The notes: generated by a model from the letters alone, not told the origin. Numbered from the stretch's first letter, positions 28,710 through 38,288 are shown. The stretch is 52,993 bases of DNA from Arenibacter amylolyticus (GCF_002150785.1 NZ_MTAZ01000042.1:1-52993), one strand, 5' to 3'. A program made the numbers and translations.

Positions 28710-29293
28710 GAATAGTAGGCCTAACAGGAGGAATTGGTAGTGGCAAATCTACGGTAGCGGCCATGTTCCGGGAGCTAGGAGTACCTGTGTACAATTCGGA
28801 TACTGAAGCAAAGTGGCTTATGGGTAATTCCGAATCCTTAAAACAGCAGATTATAGCTCTTTTAGGAGAAGATAGTTATAAGGATGGCGCACTAAATCGG
28901 GCTTATATATCCCAAAGGGTTTTTAAGAACGGCGAGTTGCTGAAGGACTTAAATAAAATAGTACATCCTGCAGTGGCTCAGCATTTTAAAGAATGGGCGC
29001 AACAACAGAATTCAGCCTATGTAATACAAGAGGCTGCGATTATATTTGAAAATGGAAACCAGGGCCGCTATGATCAAATTATTCTGGTGACGGCCCCTCT
29101 GGAGAGTCGCGTTAATAGAGTGGTAAAAAGGGACGGAGTTAGTCCAGAACAAGTCATGGAAAGGGTAGAGAACCAATGGGAAGATGCCAAAAAAGCTCCG
29201 CTTTCCCATTTTGTAATAAACAATATAGATCTTAAAAGCACTGCGTCTCAAGTAGCGGAAATACATGGAAAATTGCTTAAGGCCAGGGCTTAA
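28706..29293 (+). CDS. coaE: Dephospho-CoA kinase
   Basis: Last enzyme of coenzyme A synthesis. The P-loop GGIGSGKSTVA is at residues 8-18, and the CoaE signature VYNSDTEAKWL with the catalytic aspartate follows. It is 195 aa. Start overlaps the YbbR gene by 4 bp. Confidence 0.95.
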   Translation: MRIVGLTGGIGSGKSTVAAMFRELGVPVYNSDTEAKWLMGNSESLKQQIIALLGEDSYKDGALNRAYISQRVFKNGELLKDLNKIVHPAVAQHFKEWAQQQNSAYVIQEAAIIFENGNQGRYDQIILVTAPLESRVNRVVKRDGVSPEQVMERVENQWEDAKKAPLSHFVINNIDLKSTASQVAEIHGKLLKARA

Positions 29294-29303
29294 GGGCAAA
29301 ACT

Positions 29304-29330
29304 TTAACATATTTGTTAAGGTTTGGTTAA
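29304..29330 (+). promoter_or_regulatory. Candidate OmpR-type direct repeats ahead of the two-component genes
   Basis: GTTAA at 29315-29319 and 29326-29330 start exactly 11 bp apart, the spacing of OmpR/PhoB-family half-sites. An inverted copy TTAAC is at 29304-29308, and further GTTAA copies are at 29349 and 29369. The downstream operon encodes an OmpR-family regulator, so autoregulation is possible. Confidence 0.4.
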
Positions 29331-29372
29331 ACGTACAATCCGCTAAATGTTAAATTTATAATTTTACTGTTA

Positions 29373-30947
29373 ATGAATAAGAGGTTATTTGGTCTTTTGG
29401 TTGTCTTGATGAGCCTTTCCCTTATTGGGATTATTTTTGTTCAAAGCTATTGGATCAACAAATCGGTAGAAGACAAGGAAGAACAGTTTTCCAATACGGT
29501 GACCCAAATTCTTAATAGGGTTGTAGAGAATATAGAAAAGAGGGAAGTACAGGACTATCTTAATGAGTTTTATAAATTAAAGGATAGTATTGGGAAGCCT
29601 AAGGCTACCCACCTTAAGAATTTCTTTTTCTTTGACAGGGATATCAACTCCAACGAAATCCGGTTTTATTCCCATGGTATCCTGGAGGAAGATTACAATA
29701 TGGCTTCTAAGTTCTTTGATATTGGGTTTGACACTACTACCTTTAAGAACATTACCAGTATAAGGCGTACGGAAATTTATAAGGAGGATTTTGGACTGGA
29801 TGGGAGGCAATATTCCCTAACCCCAGTGCAAAAGCTAGAGAAAATTGGTGGACTCTCCTCTATAGATAGGGCTGCCATGGACGATAGTTTTCGGGAAATG
29901 GCTAAATCCAGGTCCATAGACAATAGGGTGACCAAACAGGAGATAGAGTTGTTCCTTAGTAGGGAACTTAAAAATAGGGGCATAGATATTGATTATGAAT
30001 ATGGGGTGTATAGCAGGGGATTGCCTACAAAACTAAGGTCCGATCAATTTAAATTTTCTGAGACCACTTTATACAAGGCACCTTTGTTTAAGGATAGTGA
30101 GGGAAGTACCAATTATTCATTGTTGCTAACCTTTCCAAAAAAGAAGCGTTTTTTAATCCAGTCCATATTAGGAATGGCGGTCTTGTCCTTGGTGTTTACC
30201 TTGATTATTGTTATAGCCTATTCTAGCGCTATATATCAGTTGATAAAGCAAAAGCAGATTTCAGAAATCAAGTCCGATTTTATCAACAATATGACTCACG
30301 AGTTTAAAACGCCCATTGCCACCATTAATTTGGCGGTAGAAGCTATTAGGAACCCTAAGATAATTGTGGATGAAGAGAAGGTGTTGCGATACCTACAAAT
30401 GATAAGGGACGAAAATAAAAGAATGCATGCACAAGTAGAAAATGTTCTTAGGATTTCTAAGTTGGAGAAAAACCAATTGGATATTTCTAAGGATAGGGCA
30501 GATGTACATGAGATTATAGAAGATGCCATTACCCATGTAGAACTGATTGTAGGAGATAGAGGTGGTTATATCAACACCCATTTAGAAGCAGAACGCAGTG
30601 AAGTATTGGCCAGTGAAATGCATTTTACCAATGTTATTGTCAATATTCTGGACAATGCGATAAAGTATTCCACAGACGCTCCTAAAATAGATGTGTTTAC
30701 GGAGATTATTGGGAACAATATAATTATAAAGATAAAAGACCAAGGAGCGGGTATGAGTAAGGTGGTTCTAAAAAAGGTTTTCGAAAAGTTCTATAGAGAG
30801 CATACCGGGGACATACACAATGTTAAGGGCCACGGTTTAGGACTAGCTTACGTGAAAAAAATAGTAGATGATCACCAGGGTGAGGTTTATGCCGAAAGTG
30901 AAAAAGGGAAAGGAACAACTTTCTTTATTAAACTCCCCTTAATTTAA
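29373..30947 (+). CDS. Membrane sensor histidine kinase (RprX-like)
   Basis: A 524-aa sensor kinase with an N-terminal membrane helix (about 6-26), an extracytoplasmic sensing region of some 235 residues, a second helix near 265-288, then HisKA with the phosphoacceptor in NNMTHEFKTPIAT, and the HATPase domain with NILDNAIKYS, DQGAGMS and GHGLGLAYV. No HAMP domain is evident. It is followed after 5 bp by an OmpR-type regulator, and the pair resembles RprX/RprY of Bacteroides. The signal sensed is unknown. Confidence 0.9.
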   Translation: MNKRLFGLLVVLMSLSLIGIIFVQSYWINKSVEDKEEQFSNTVTQILNRVVENIEKREVQDYLNEFYKLKDSIGKPKATHLKNFFFFDRDINSNEIRFYSHGILEEDYNMASKFFDIGFDTTTFKNITSIRRTEIYKEDFGLDGRQYSLTPVQKLEKIGGLSSIDRAAMDDSFREMAKSRSIDNRVTKQEIELFLSRELKNRGIDIDYEYGVYSRGLPTKLRSDQFKFSETTLYKAPLFKDSEGSTNYSLLLTFPKKKRFLIQSILGMAVLSLVFTLIIVIAYSSAIYQLIKQKQISEIKSDFINNMTHEFKTPIATINLAVEAIRNPKIIVDEEKVLRYLQMIRDENKRMHAQVENVLRISKLEKNQLDISKDRADVHEIIEDAITHVELIVGDRGGYINTHLEAERSEVLASEMHFTNVIVNILDNAIKYSTDAPKIDVFTEIIGNNIIIKIKDQGAGMSKVVLKKVFEKFYREHTGDIHNVKGHGLGLAYVKKIVDDHQGEVYAESEKGKGTTFFIKLPLI

Positions 30948-30952
30948 AAATT

Positions 30953-31669
30953 ATGATGGAAACAGCAAATAAGAAAATACTACTAGTAGAGGACGATCCA
31001 AATTTCGGAATTGTCCTAAAGGATTATTTGGCCATGAACGATTTTGACGTTACGTTGGCGAAAAATGGTATGGAAGGCTTTGAAAAATTCAAGAAAGACA
31101 ATTTTGACGTTTGTATTCTTGATGTTATGATGCCTTACAAGGACGGTTTTACGCTGGCAAAAGAAATCAGGGAAAAGAACGAGAACGTACCCATTGTTTT
31201 CTTAACGGCCAAAACCATGAAGGAAGATGTGCTTAAAGGATATAAGGCAGGTGCCGATGACTATCTAAATAAGCCCTTCGACTCTGAGGTCTTACTGATG
31301 AAATTAAAGGCTATTATACAACGGAAATCTACCAATTCCTTGGCAGATAGTAAGCAATTTGAATTTACTATCGGAGGATTCCAGTTAAATTCTAAATTGA
31401 GATTCTTAAAGTATAAGGATGAGGAAGCCATAAAACTTTCCCCTAAGGAAAATGAATTGCTAAGACTATTAGCACTTCACGAGAACGATTTAATGCCGCG
31501 AGAATTGGCACTTACTAAAATTTGGAGGGACGATAACTACTTTACTTCTCGAAGTATGGACGTTTACATCGCGAAACTGCGCAAGTACCTGAAAAGGGAC
31601 GAAACAGTGGAAATATTGAATATCCACGGAGAAGGGTTTAGGCTGGTTGTAAAAACAGACGAAGCCTAG
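30953..31669 (+). CDS. OmpR-family response regulator (RprY-like)
   Basis: A 238-aa DNA-binding response regulator. The receiver domain shows the acidic pair in VEDDPN, the phosphoacceptor D57 (CILDVMMPYKDG) and K in LNKPF. The C-terminal winged helix is of the Trans_reg_C type (LSPKENELLRLLA, RSMDVYIAKLRKYL). Two ATGs are tandem at the start; the second is equally possible. Terminator follows after 14 bp. It pairs with the kinase upstream. Confidence 0.93.
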   Translation: MMETANKKILLVEDDPNFGIVLKDYLAMNDFDVTLAKNGMEGFEKFKKDNFDVCILDVMMPYKDGFTLAKEIREKNENVPIVFLTAKTMKEDVLKGYKAGADDYLNKPFDSEVLLMKLKAIIQRKSTNSLADSKQFEFTIGGFQLNSKLRFLKYKDEEAIKLSPKENELLRLLALHENDLMPRELALTKIWRDDNYFTSRSMDVYIAKLRKYLKRDETVEILNIHGEGFRLVVKTDEA

Positions 31670-31682
31670 AATATAAATAGGA

Positions 31683-31715
31683 TAAAAAAGCACTGGATTT
31701 CCGGTGCTTTTTTTG
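31683..31715. terminator. Bidirectional terminator between response regulator and gluconate kinase
   Basis: AAAAAAGCAC-TGG / CCG-GTGCTTTTTTT hairpin with A and T runs on both sides, between converging genes. Confidence 0.85.
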
Positions 31716-31716
31716 T

Positions 31717-32214
31717 TTAGTTCAGTTTCCTTATAATTTCCGAGACTATTTCTTTTGGACTTGCTGCTACGGATATCGTTAAAGCTTCGGTAGGGGCCTC
31801 AAAAGTATCCCACTGTGATTGCAGCAGGCTGGCGGGCATAAAATGTCCTTTTCGTTGTTTTAAACGCTCTGAAATTAGTTGGAAACTTCCTTCCAAGGAG
31901 ATCCATACCACTTGAGATTCAATATCCTTTTGTAAAATATTTCTATAGGATTCCTTTAAGGCCGAGCAGCTTATGATGCATCCATCCTCCCTATGCTCCT
32001 TTGCCAATTGGTTTAAGCGTAAGAGCCAATCCATGCGGTCCTCATCGGTTAGGGGGTGACCACTGGCCATTTTTTGGACGTTACTCTGGGGGTGATATTC
32101 ATCGCCCTCTAAAAATGGGAGCTTAAGTTCCTTGGCAAGTAAGCCGGCAATGGTAGATTTCCCCGTGCCAGAAACCCCAATCACAAATAGTATGTTTTTT
32201 TTATGGACGCTCAT
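31717..32214 (-). CDS. gntK: Gluconokinase
   Basis: Phosphorylates gluconate to 6-phosphogluconate. The 165-aa protein has the P-loop GVSGTGKST (about 13-21), FLEGDEYHPQSNVQKM and CSALKESYRN, all typical of GntK. No gluconate transporter or dehydratase is adjacent. The start overlaps the miaA stop by 4 bp, so it is the last gene of a four-gene run. Confidence 0.9.
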   Translation of the reverse strand: MSVHKKNILFVIGVSGTGKSTIAGLLAKELKLPFLEGDEYHPQSNVQKMASGHPLTDEDRMDWLLRLNQLAKEHREDGCIISCSALKESYRNILQKDIESQVVWISLEGSFQLISERLKQRKGHFMPASLLQSQWDTFEAPTEALTISVAASPKEIVSEIIRKLN

Positions 32215-33122
32215 CCTTTTGCAATTTCTAGTTCTAACCTTTGAAGCACCTCCTTTGGATTATACTTATAGTTAATCCATAGGATATCCTCCCTTTTTCG
32301 CAACCAAGTAAGTTGCCGTTTAGCAAATCTTCTCGTGTTTTTCTTAATTTCCTCAATGGCGTCTTCCAATTTAAGTTCTCCATCCATATAGCGGAATAAT
32401 TCCCGATAGCCAACCGTTTGCAAGGCGTTTAAGGCACTATATGGTTTTAGGGAGGCTACCTCTTCCAAGAGGCCATTTGAAACCATAAGATCTACCCGCT
32501 GGTTAATTCTATCGTATAAGATGGTTCTATCGGCTTCTATTCCTAGGGTGATGGTGCGGAAACTCCTTGGTTCCTTTTCTTTGTTTAAAAAAGAGGAGTA
32601 GGGCTGTCCACTTCCAATGCAGATTTCCAAGGCGCGTATAAGTCGATGCGGATTGTTCAAATCTACCGTATCGTAATAAGACCTATCCAGTTTTTTTAGT
32701 TGCTCCTGTAAGTGCATAATTCCTTTGGAGAGCAATTCCTCGTTCAATTGAGTGCGAATGGAGGGATCTACACTTGGAAAATAATCCAGGCCCTTTGTGA
32801 CGGCATCGGTATAGAGTCCGCTTCCACCCACCATTACCACCACATTATTTTTTATGAACAGTTCTTCTAATTTTTCCAAGGCCTCTCGCTCAAAATCCCC
32901 TACCGAGTAATCTTCGTGAATGCCCCTATGTTGTATAAAATGGTGTGGCGCTTGGTTTAGTTCATCTTCTGACGGCACTGCAGTTCCAATAGACATCTCA
33001 CGGAAAAATTGCCGGGAATCTGCAGAGATTATTTCGGTTCCAAAAGACTTTGCGAGGGTAATGGCCAAGGCGGTCTTGCCTATGGCTGTAGGCCCTACTA
33101 CAGAGATCAGTATTTTATCCAT
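32211..33122 (-). CDS. miaA: tRNA dimethylallyltransferase MiaA
   Basis: Transfers dimethylallyl to A37 of tRNAs that read codons beginning with U. The 303-aa protein has the P-loop GPTAIGKTAL (9-18), the D in ISADSRQFF and the typical RRFAKRQLTWLR near the C-terminus. It follows the ion channel gene after 2 bp. Confidence 0.95.
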   Translation of the reverse strand: MDKILISVVGPTAIGKTALAITLAKSFGTEIISADSRQFFREMSIGTAVPSEDELNQAPHHFIQHRGIHEDYSVGDFEREALEKLEELFIKNNVVVMVGGSGLYTDAVTKGLDYFPSVDPSIRTQLNEELLSKGIMHLQEQLKKLDRSYYDTVDLNNPHRLIRALEICIGSGQPYSSFLNKEKEPRSFRTITLGIEADRTILYDRINQRVDLMVSNGLLEEVASLKPYSALNALQTVGYRELFRYMDGELKLEDAIEEIKKNTRRFAKRQLTWLRKREDILWINYKYNPKEVLQRLELEIAKG

Positions 33123-33124
33123 GC

Positions 33125-33958
33125 TTAATCATCTCTTAATTTAAAACCGCATTGTCTGCAATAATAGGCGTCATTTAGCAATACATCTGCTCCGCAGTTT
33201 TGGCAGGCCCTACCTTGGTCCATCTTTTTCTTGTCCGAGATGTTAGATGCGTACTCTGCGGATACAATTCCCGTAGGCACGGCTATAATTCCATAACCGA
33301 TGATCATGATCATGGTTGCAATAAATTGCCCCAGAGGGGTCTGGGGTGAAATATCCCCGTATCCTACCGTGGTTAAGGTCACTACCGTCCAATAAATACT
33401 GTGAGGAATACTAGAGTAGCCGTTTTGGGGGCCTTCTACAATGTACATAACCGTCCCTAAGATGACCGATATAATGATGACGAAAAACACAAAAACAAAT
33501 ATCTTGGTCTTGCTGGCGCTTAAGGCCCGGATTAGTTTATTGGATTCTCCAACAAATCGAACCAGTTTTAGAATCCTAAATATTCGCAGTAGCCGCAGTA
33601 TTCTAAATGCTGTAATAAATTGAGAGCCCACTAGAAGCAAGGAAAGGTATTTGGGGATGGTAGAAAGAAAATCTACCACACCAAAGAAGCTGAAAATATA
33701 TTTTTTAGGGCGATTAATGGTAATGATGCGTAGAATATACTCTATAGTAAAAAGTATTGTGACCACCCATTCCGAAATATTTAAGAATGCATGATACTTC
33801 TTATCTATATTGGGAACGCTCTCTAACATTACAATGATTACACTGTAGACAATTAGGCCCAACAGGATAAGATCAAAAAGTCTACCCGCCTTGGTATGCG
33901 TCCCATAGATAACTTCATGAAGTTTTGATTTCCAATTTTTTAATCGTTCCTCTTTCAC
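33125..33958 (-). CDS. Voltage-gated-type potassium channel with C-terminal zinc ribbon
   Basis: A 277-aa channel with six membrane helices. The S4 segment at about 119-135 has basic residues every third position (R119, R122, R125, R128, K131, R134), and the pore loop carries the K+ filter TTVGYGD (196-202). A four-cysteine zinc ribbon (C252, C255, C267, C270) is appended to the C-terminus in place of the long cytoplasmic domain of other channels. It overlaps the nuclease gene by 4 bp and miaA follows by 2 bp. Confidence 0.9.
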   Translation of the reverse strand: MKEERLKNWKSKLHEVIYGTHTKAGRLFDLILLGLIVYSVIIVMLESVPNIDKKYHAFLNISEWVVTILFTIEYILRIITINRPKKYIFSFFGVVDFLSTIPKYLSLLLVGSQFITAFRILRLLRIFRILKLVRFVGESNKLIRALSASKTKIFVFVFFVIIISVILGTVMYIVEGPQNGYSSIPHSIYWTVVTLTTVGYGDISPQTPLGQFIATMIMIIGYGIIAVPTGIVSAEYASNISDKKKMDQGRACQNCGADVLLNDAYYCRQCGFKLRDD

Positions 33959-35322
33959 GTGTCTAGTTCAATAATTTTAATAGCTTTCTTTTTTCTAAGG
34001 TAAGAGGTAATGATATGTTTGGTATTTTCATTGTGGTCCATAGGGGTGATTATGGATTCTAAAATAGGGTTGTTATTAATTTGATGGTGTAAGCTAAAAT
34101 AGCCCAATCCTTTAAAAATACCATTTTTAATTAGAATACCGCAACGTTCTCCCGTTTCCCTTCCCTTTTCCAAGATTAGGATGTCCTTGCAAGGGATGTT
34201 GTATTTCTTGATGCTTTCCTCTACCCGATGGTTGTAGCTATCTACTTCCTCTTTTTCAATACAGGCTCCCTGGCATTGGCCTTCCATATAGTGGGAGCAT
34301 GCCTTTTTGGCCTGTGACAGTCCGTTAATTTTGTTGCAGAGTTGAAATTCATCCCTTAACGTATAAAGGAAGTTTTCCGCTCCCTGTTGGCTGTTAAAGG
34401 TGGCGATAGGTGTTTTTTTTGGATCTACCTTTTGGGCAGACAAGGAAAGATACCCACGGTCCGTCTTGCTTTTATAGATTGCATGGGAGAACAAGCGTCT
34501 TTTATAACTGGCATTGTACTTTGGTTTATTGCGAACCAGTTCGCTGTTTTCTCTCAACATTGCTGCCAATTCATTCCCTGTTCTTTCGTAGGTGACCTTC
34601 TTGGTTTCTTTTTGGATTTTTCTTGCTCTGGTACTGCTGTTGGTAAAATATTGATTGATCCGTTTTTTAATATCGGAGCTTCTTCCCAAAAGGATAATTT
34701 CCCTGTCTTTATTATGCATATAAAATACGCCAATACTAGAGGGAAGGGATTCCACAATATCTAACTGCCTTGGGGAAAGTTCTCCCAAGGTTTCATTGCG
34801 CAAAACGTTTTTCACTATGGTTTTATCCAAGTCTTTGGATAAAAGTAATTTAAAGAGTTGTAGGGTGGCTAAGGCATCCCCATTGGCCCTATGCCGATCG
34901 CTTACGGGTATCCCTAAGGAACGAACCAATTTACCCAGACTATAGGAGGGTGCATCCGGGAGTAGCTGTTTGGACAACTCTACCGTACACAGGGTTTTAC
35001 GTTCAAAATTGTATCCCAGGCGCCTAAATTCGGTGCGTAAAATTCTATAGTCAAATTGGGCATTATGGGCCACAATAACTGCGTCCTCGGTAATTTCCAC
35101 GATGCGTTTTGCAACTTCATGGAACTTTGGGGCCGTCCGTAACATAGTATTGTTTATACCAGTTAAATTCGCCACAAATGGCTGAATCTCCCTTTCGGGG
35201 TTGATTAAACTGATAAAGCGATCTACCACCTTATGTCCATCAAACTTATGAATGGCAATTTCTGTTATTCCTTCCTCATTGTACTTTCCTCCGGTGGTCT
35301 CTATATCTAATACTACGTACAT
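33955..35322 (-). CDS. DnaQ-like exonuclease fused to GIY-YIG (UvrC-like) nuclease
   Basis: A 455-aa fusion. Residues 1-165 are a DEDDh 3'-5' exonuclease: D6 and E8 (VLDIETTGG), D91 (HNAQFDYRI), H144 and D149 (HRANGDA). Residues from about 195 are a GIY-YIG endonuclease of the UvrC N-terminal type: SIGVFYMHN, LLGRSSDIKKRI, and the ENSELVRNKPKYN motif that UvrC shows as E-N-x-L-I-K-x-x-x-P-x-Y-N. The C-terminal part contains cysteines (about 340-375) but no UvrB-binding or HhH domain was seen. This suggests nucleotide-excision-type incision or proofreading-linked repair; activity is inferred. Confidence 0.88.
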   Translation of the reverse strand: MYVVLDIETTGGKYNEEGITEIAIHKFDGHKVVDRFISLINPEREIQPFVANLTGINNTMLRTAPKFHEVAKRIVEITEDAVIVAHNAQFDYRILRTEFRRLGYNFERKTLCTVELSKQLLPDAPSYSLGKLVRSLGIPVSDRHRANGDALATLQLFKLLLSKDLDKTIVKNVLRNETLGELSPRQLDIVESLPSSIGVFYMHNKDREIILLGRSSDIKKRINQYFTNSSTRARKIQKETKKVTYERTGNELAAMLRENSELVRNKPKYNASYKRRLFSHAIYKSKTDRGYLSLSAQKVDPKKTPIATFNSQQGAENFLYTLRDEFQLCNKINGLSQAKKACSHYMEGQCQGACIEKEEVDSYNHRVEESIKKYNIPCKDILILEKGRETGERCGILIKNGIFKGLGYFSLHHQINNNPILESIITPMDHNENTKHIITSYLRKKKAIKIIELDT

Positions 35323-35387
35323 GTATTGCTTCTAATTCTCTAATAAACAAAGATAGGTATTCTGGGGCCTTAGCCTTGGGATAAAAT

Positions 35388-36041
35388 TTAATTTCTAGCG
35401 CCAAAAATACTGCTTCCTAGACGTACCATGGTACTACCTTCTTCGATGGCAATTTTGTAATCCCCGCTCATACCCATAGAGATTTCCTTTAGGTTGGGAA
35501 GATAGGTCTTTGCGCGATCAAAAAGTTTCTTAAGGGTACGGAATTCGTTGCTTATTTGTTGGGTGTCTTCCGTAAAGGTGGCCATTCCCATTAATCCCTT
35601 TATTTCTATATGCTCCAAACTTTCTAGGTTCCCTGAGGAAATAAGATCTATCAATTCGTTTTCGTCAAAGCCAAACTTGGAGGATTCTTCGGCAATATGT
35701 ACCTGTAGCAAACAGGGAATCACTCGGTCGTTTTGCTTGGCGCGCTTATTTATTTCTTTAAGGAGCCTTAGGCTATCCACGCCATGTACCAAGGATACAA
35801 ACGGGGCCATATATTTTACTTTGTTCCGTTGGAGATGTCCAATCATGTGCCATTCGATATCCTTGGGAAGGGATTCCCATTTTTCCGTCATCTCCTGCAC
35901 TTTATTCTCACCAAAGATGCGATGCCCCGCATCATAAGCCTCCTGGATATCGGCCACAGATTTGGTTTTGGTCACAGCCACTAAAGTTACATGGGTTGGC
36001 AAGGACTCCTTTATTTTTATGAGATTGCTTTTTATGGACAT
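35388..36041 (-). CDS. YggS-family pyridoxal-phosphate-binding protein
   Basis: PLP homeostasis protein of the YggS/PROSC family, 217 aa. The PLP lysine is K25 in LVAVTKTK. Other family marks are FGENKVQEM, WHMIGHLQRNK and SMGMSGDYKIAI(E). No partner genes of proline or cell-division type are adjacent. It starts 47 bp after the dehydrogenase gene on the same strand. Confidence 0.92.
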   Translation of the reverse strand: MSIKSNLIKIKESLPTHVTLVAVTKTKSVADIQEAYDAGHRIFGENKVQEMTEKWESLPKDIEWHMIGHLQRNKVKYMAPFVSLVHGVDSLRLLKEINKRAKQNDRVIPCLLQVHIAEESSKFGFDENELIDLISSGNLESLEHIEIKGLMGMATFTEDTQQISNEFRTLKKLFDRAKTYLPNLKEISMGMSGDYKIAIEEGSTMVRLGSSIFGARN

Positions 36042-36087
36042 ATATATCTAATTGATCTAAAGTGTTTTTAATTATTGAATAGTCTGC

Positions 36088-36975
36088 TTAACTAAATTGT
36101 TGGGATACCACTTCCGCCTTTTTAGAGGTTGAGTAATCATAAAATCCTTCGCCTGATTTTACCCCTAGTTTGCCCGCCATAACCATATTTACCAATAAGG
36201 GGCTTGGGGCATATTTCGGATTTTTAAAGCCGTTGAACATCACATTTAAAATGGAAAGACAGACATCCAACCCGATAAAATCTGCCAGTTGCAAGGGGCC
36301 CATGGGATGTGCCATCCCTAATTTCATAACCGTATCTATCTCTATTACCCCCGCCACCTTATGGTGAAGGGTTTCTATGGCTTCATTAATCATAGGCATT
36401 AGTATTCTATTGGCAACAAAACCGGGATAGTCATTTACTTCCGTTGGGGTCTTTCCAAGTTTTTTAGAAAGCTCCATAACTGTAGTAGTCACACTATCTG
36501 AGGTACTGTATCCCCTAATAACTTCTACCAGCTTCATAATGGGAACTGGATTCATAAAGTGCATACCTATCACCTTATCTGCCCTATTGGTGGCTGCCGC
36601 TATTTGTGTGATGGAAATAGAAGAGGTGTTGGTAGCTAAAATGGTATCTGGAGGGCATAGTTGGTCTAGATCGGTAAATATTTTGAGTTTGAGATCGGTG
36701 TTTTCCGTCGCCGCCTCAATTACCAACTGAACATCCTTTACCCCCTCGGATAAAACCGTAAAGGTGGTGATATTGGATAGGGTCAAATCCTTATCGGCCT
36801 CCGTAATGGTTTCCTTGGCGATCATTCGATCTAAATTTTTACCAATGGTTGCCAACCCTTTTTCCAAGGACTCCGAAGCGATATCTATCAGGTTGGTGGT
36901 ATATCCCTGTTGGGCAAATACATGGGCAATGCCATTCCCCATTGTACCCGCACCTATGACTGCTATTTTCATCAT
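36088..36975 (-). CDS. 3-hydroxybutyryl-CoA dehydrogenase
   Basis: NAD-dependent 3-hydroxyacyl-CoA dehydrogenase, 295 aa. The Rossmann nucleotide-binding loop is VIGAGTMGNGIAHVFAQQGY in full at 6-25, and the catalytic region contains IGMHFMNPVPIMKLVEVI (H in MHFMNP). It acts in butanoate or fatty-acid metabolism. Two tandem ATGs start the frame. No thiolase or crotonase neighbours are in this window. Confidence 0.93.
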   Translation of the reverse strand: MMKIAVIGAGTMGNGIAHVFAQQGYTTNLIDIASESLEKGLATIGKNLDRMIAKETITEADKDLTLSNITTFTVLSEGVKDVQLVIEAATENTDLKLKIFTDLDQLCPPDTILATNTSSISITQIAAATNRADKVIGMHFMNPVPIMKLVEVIRGYSTSDSVTTTVMELSKKLGKTPTEVNDYPGFVANRILMPMINEAIETLHHKVAGVIEIDTVMKLGMAHPMGPLQLADFIGLDVCLSILNVMFNGFKNPKYAPSPLLVNMVMAGKLGVKSGEGFYDYSTSKKAEVVSQQFS

Positions 36976-37039
36976 TGATCGTGTTTAAAGTTTGTAAATT
37001 AAACTACAGCATAGCTGTTTTATGGGAGGTGATAAGGTA

Positions 37040-37999
37040 TTAAAACGATTTAATCACCTGTAGTGCTACCTTTAGGGCTTGGAAACCTTGCTCCAAGGTT
37101 ACTTCTGGAGTTGTGTTATTGTTTATGGCATCTGCAAATGCTTCTAGCTCATCCAAAATAGCATTATTTACCGGAACGGTGGGGTTTTCAAAATATATTT
37201 GTTTTTTCACCCCTTCGGCGTTCTGTAAAATCATATCAAAATCCCCGGGCTTTTCCGGCGCATCTTTCATCCTAACCACTTCTACCTTCTTCTCTAGAAA
37301 ATCGACAGAGATATAGGCATCCCGTTGAAAAAATCGGGACTTTCTCATATTCTTCAGGGATATTCTGCTAGCCGTAAGGTTGGCAACACATCCATTCTCA
37401 AATTCTATCCTTGCATTGGCAATATCGGGGGAGTTGCTAATTACAGATACTCCACTGGCATTGATTTGTTTCACCTCGGAATCTACAACACTCAGAATAG
37501 CATCAATATCATGAATCATTAAATCCAATACCACTGGCACATCGGTTCCTCGAGGATTAAATTCTGCCAAGCGGTGGGTCTCGATAAACATGGGGTTGTT
37601 TATCTTATCCTTTACCGACATAAATGCAGGATTAAATCGTTCTACATGGCCTACCTGTCCTTTTATACCCTGCTTTTTTTCTAGCTCTAAAAGGGTCTCG
37701 GCCTCTTCCAAGGTGTTGGTAATTGGTTTTTCTATAAAAACGTGTTTCCCCTTTTCCATCGCCTTTTTTGCACATTCAAAATGGGAGAGGGTAGGGGTTA
37801 CGATGTCTACCACATCTACAGCATCGATTAATTTATTGATGTTATCAAAGAAAACATACCCAAACTCTGCAGCCACCTGCTTGCCATTGATTGCATCCGG
37901 GTCATAAAACCCGACCAGATTATATTTTGGGGATTCATTGAGTAATCTAAGGTGTATTTTTCCTAAATGTCCTGCTCCCAGGACGCCAACGTTAAGCAT
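37040..37999 (-). CDS. Gfo/Idh/MocA-family oxidoreductase
   Basis: A 319-aa NAD(P)-dependent oxidoreductase from the glucose-fructose oxidoreductase family. The Rossmann motif VGVLGAGHLGKIH is at the N-terminus, followed by FIEKPITN and a C-terminal alpha/beta substrate domain. An upstream extension of 19 codons is open, but the ATG at 37999 (MLNVGVLGAG) fits better. Its sugar-type substrate is not predictable. Confidence 0.88.
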   Translation of the reverse strand: MLNVGVLGAGHLGKIHLRLLNESPKYNLVGFYDPDAINGKQVAAEFGYVFFDNINKLIDAVDVVDIVTPTLSHFECAKKAMEKGKHVFIEKPITNTLEEAETLLELEKKQGIKGQVGHVERFNPAFMSVKDKINNPMFIETHRLAEFNPRGTDVPVVLDLMIHDIDAILSVVDSEVKQINASGVSVISNSPDIANARIEFENGCVANLTASRISLKNMRKSRFFQRDAYISVDFLEKKVEVVRMKDAPEKPGDFDMILQNAEGVKKQIYFENPTVPVNNAILDELEAFADAINNNTTPEVTLEQGFQALKVALQVIKSF

Positions 38000-38288
38000 A
38001 GTGTTGTTTTTGTTCAAAAATAAGGATAGTTTATAAGTTATGCTGCTACAAAACAAAAAATAGACCCTCTCTCCCCATTTTTAGTGTCATTTGAAGGAAA
38101 TGCTGACAAGGGGTAATATTGGAATTGGTTGCCAAGGACCGCCTAAATAAATTATTTATAGTATCTTTATTTTTAAGATGGGTTGATCACCAACAAGTTG
38201 CTTGGCAACGGGTGTCCCAAAGCCAAATTGCTCCATTTAATTGGGTTTTCTTTTATAACTTTACAGGCCAAAACCAAAGTCAATTACA

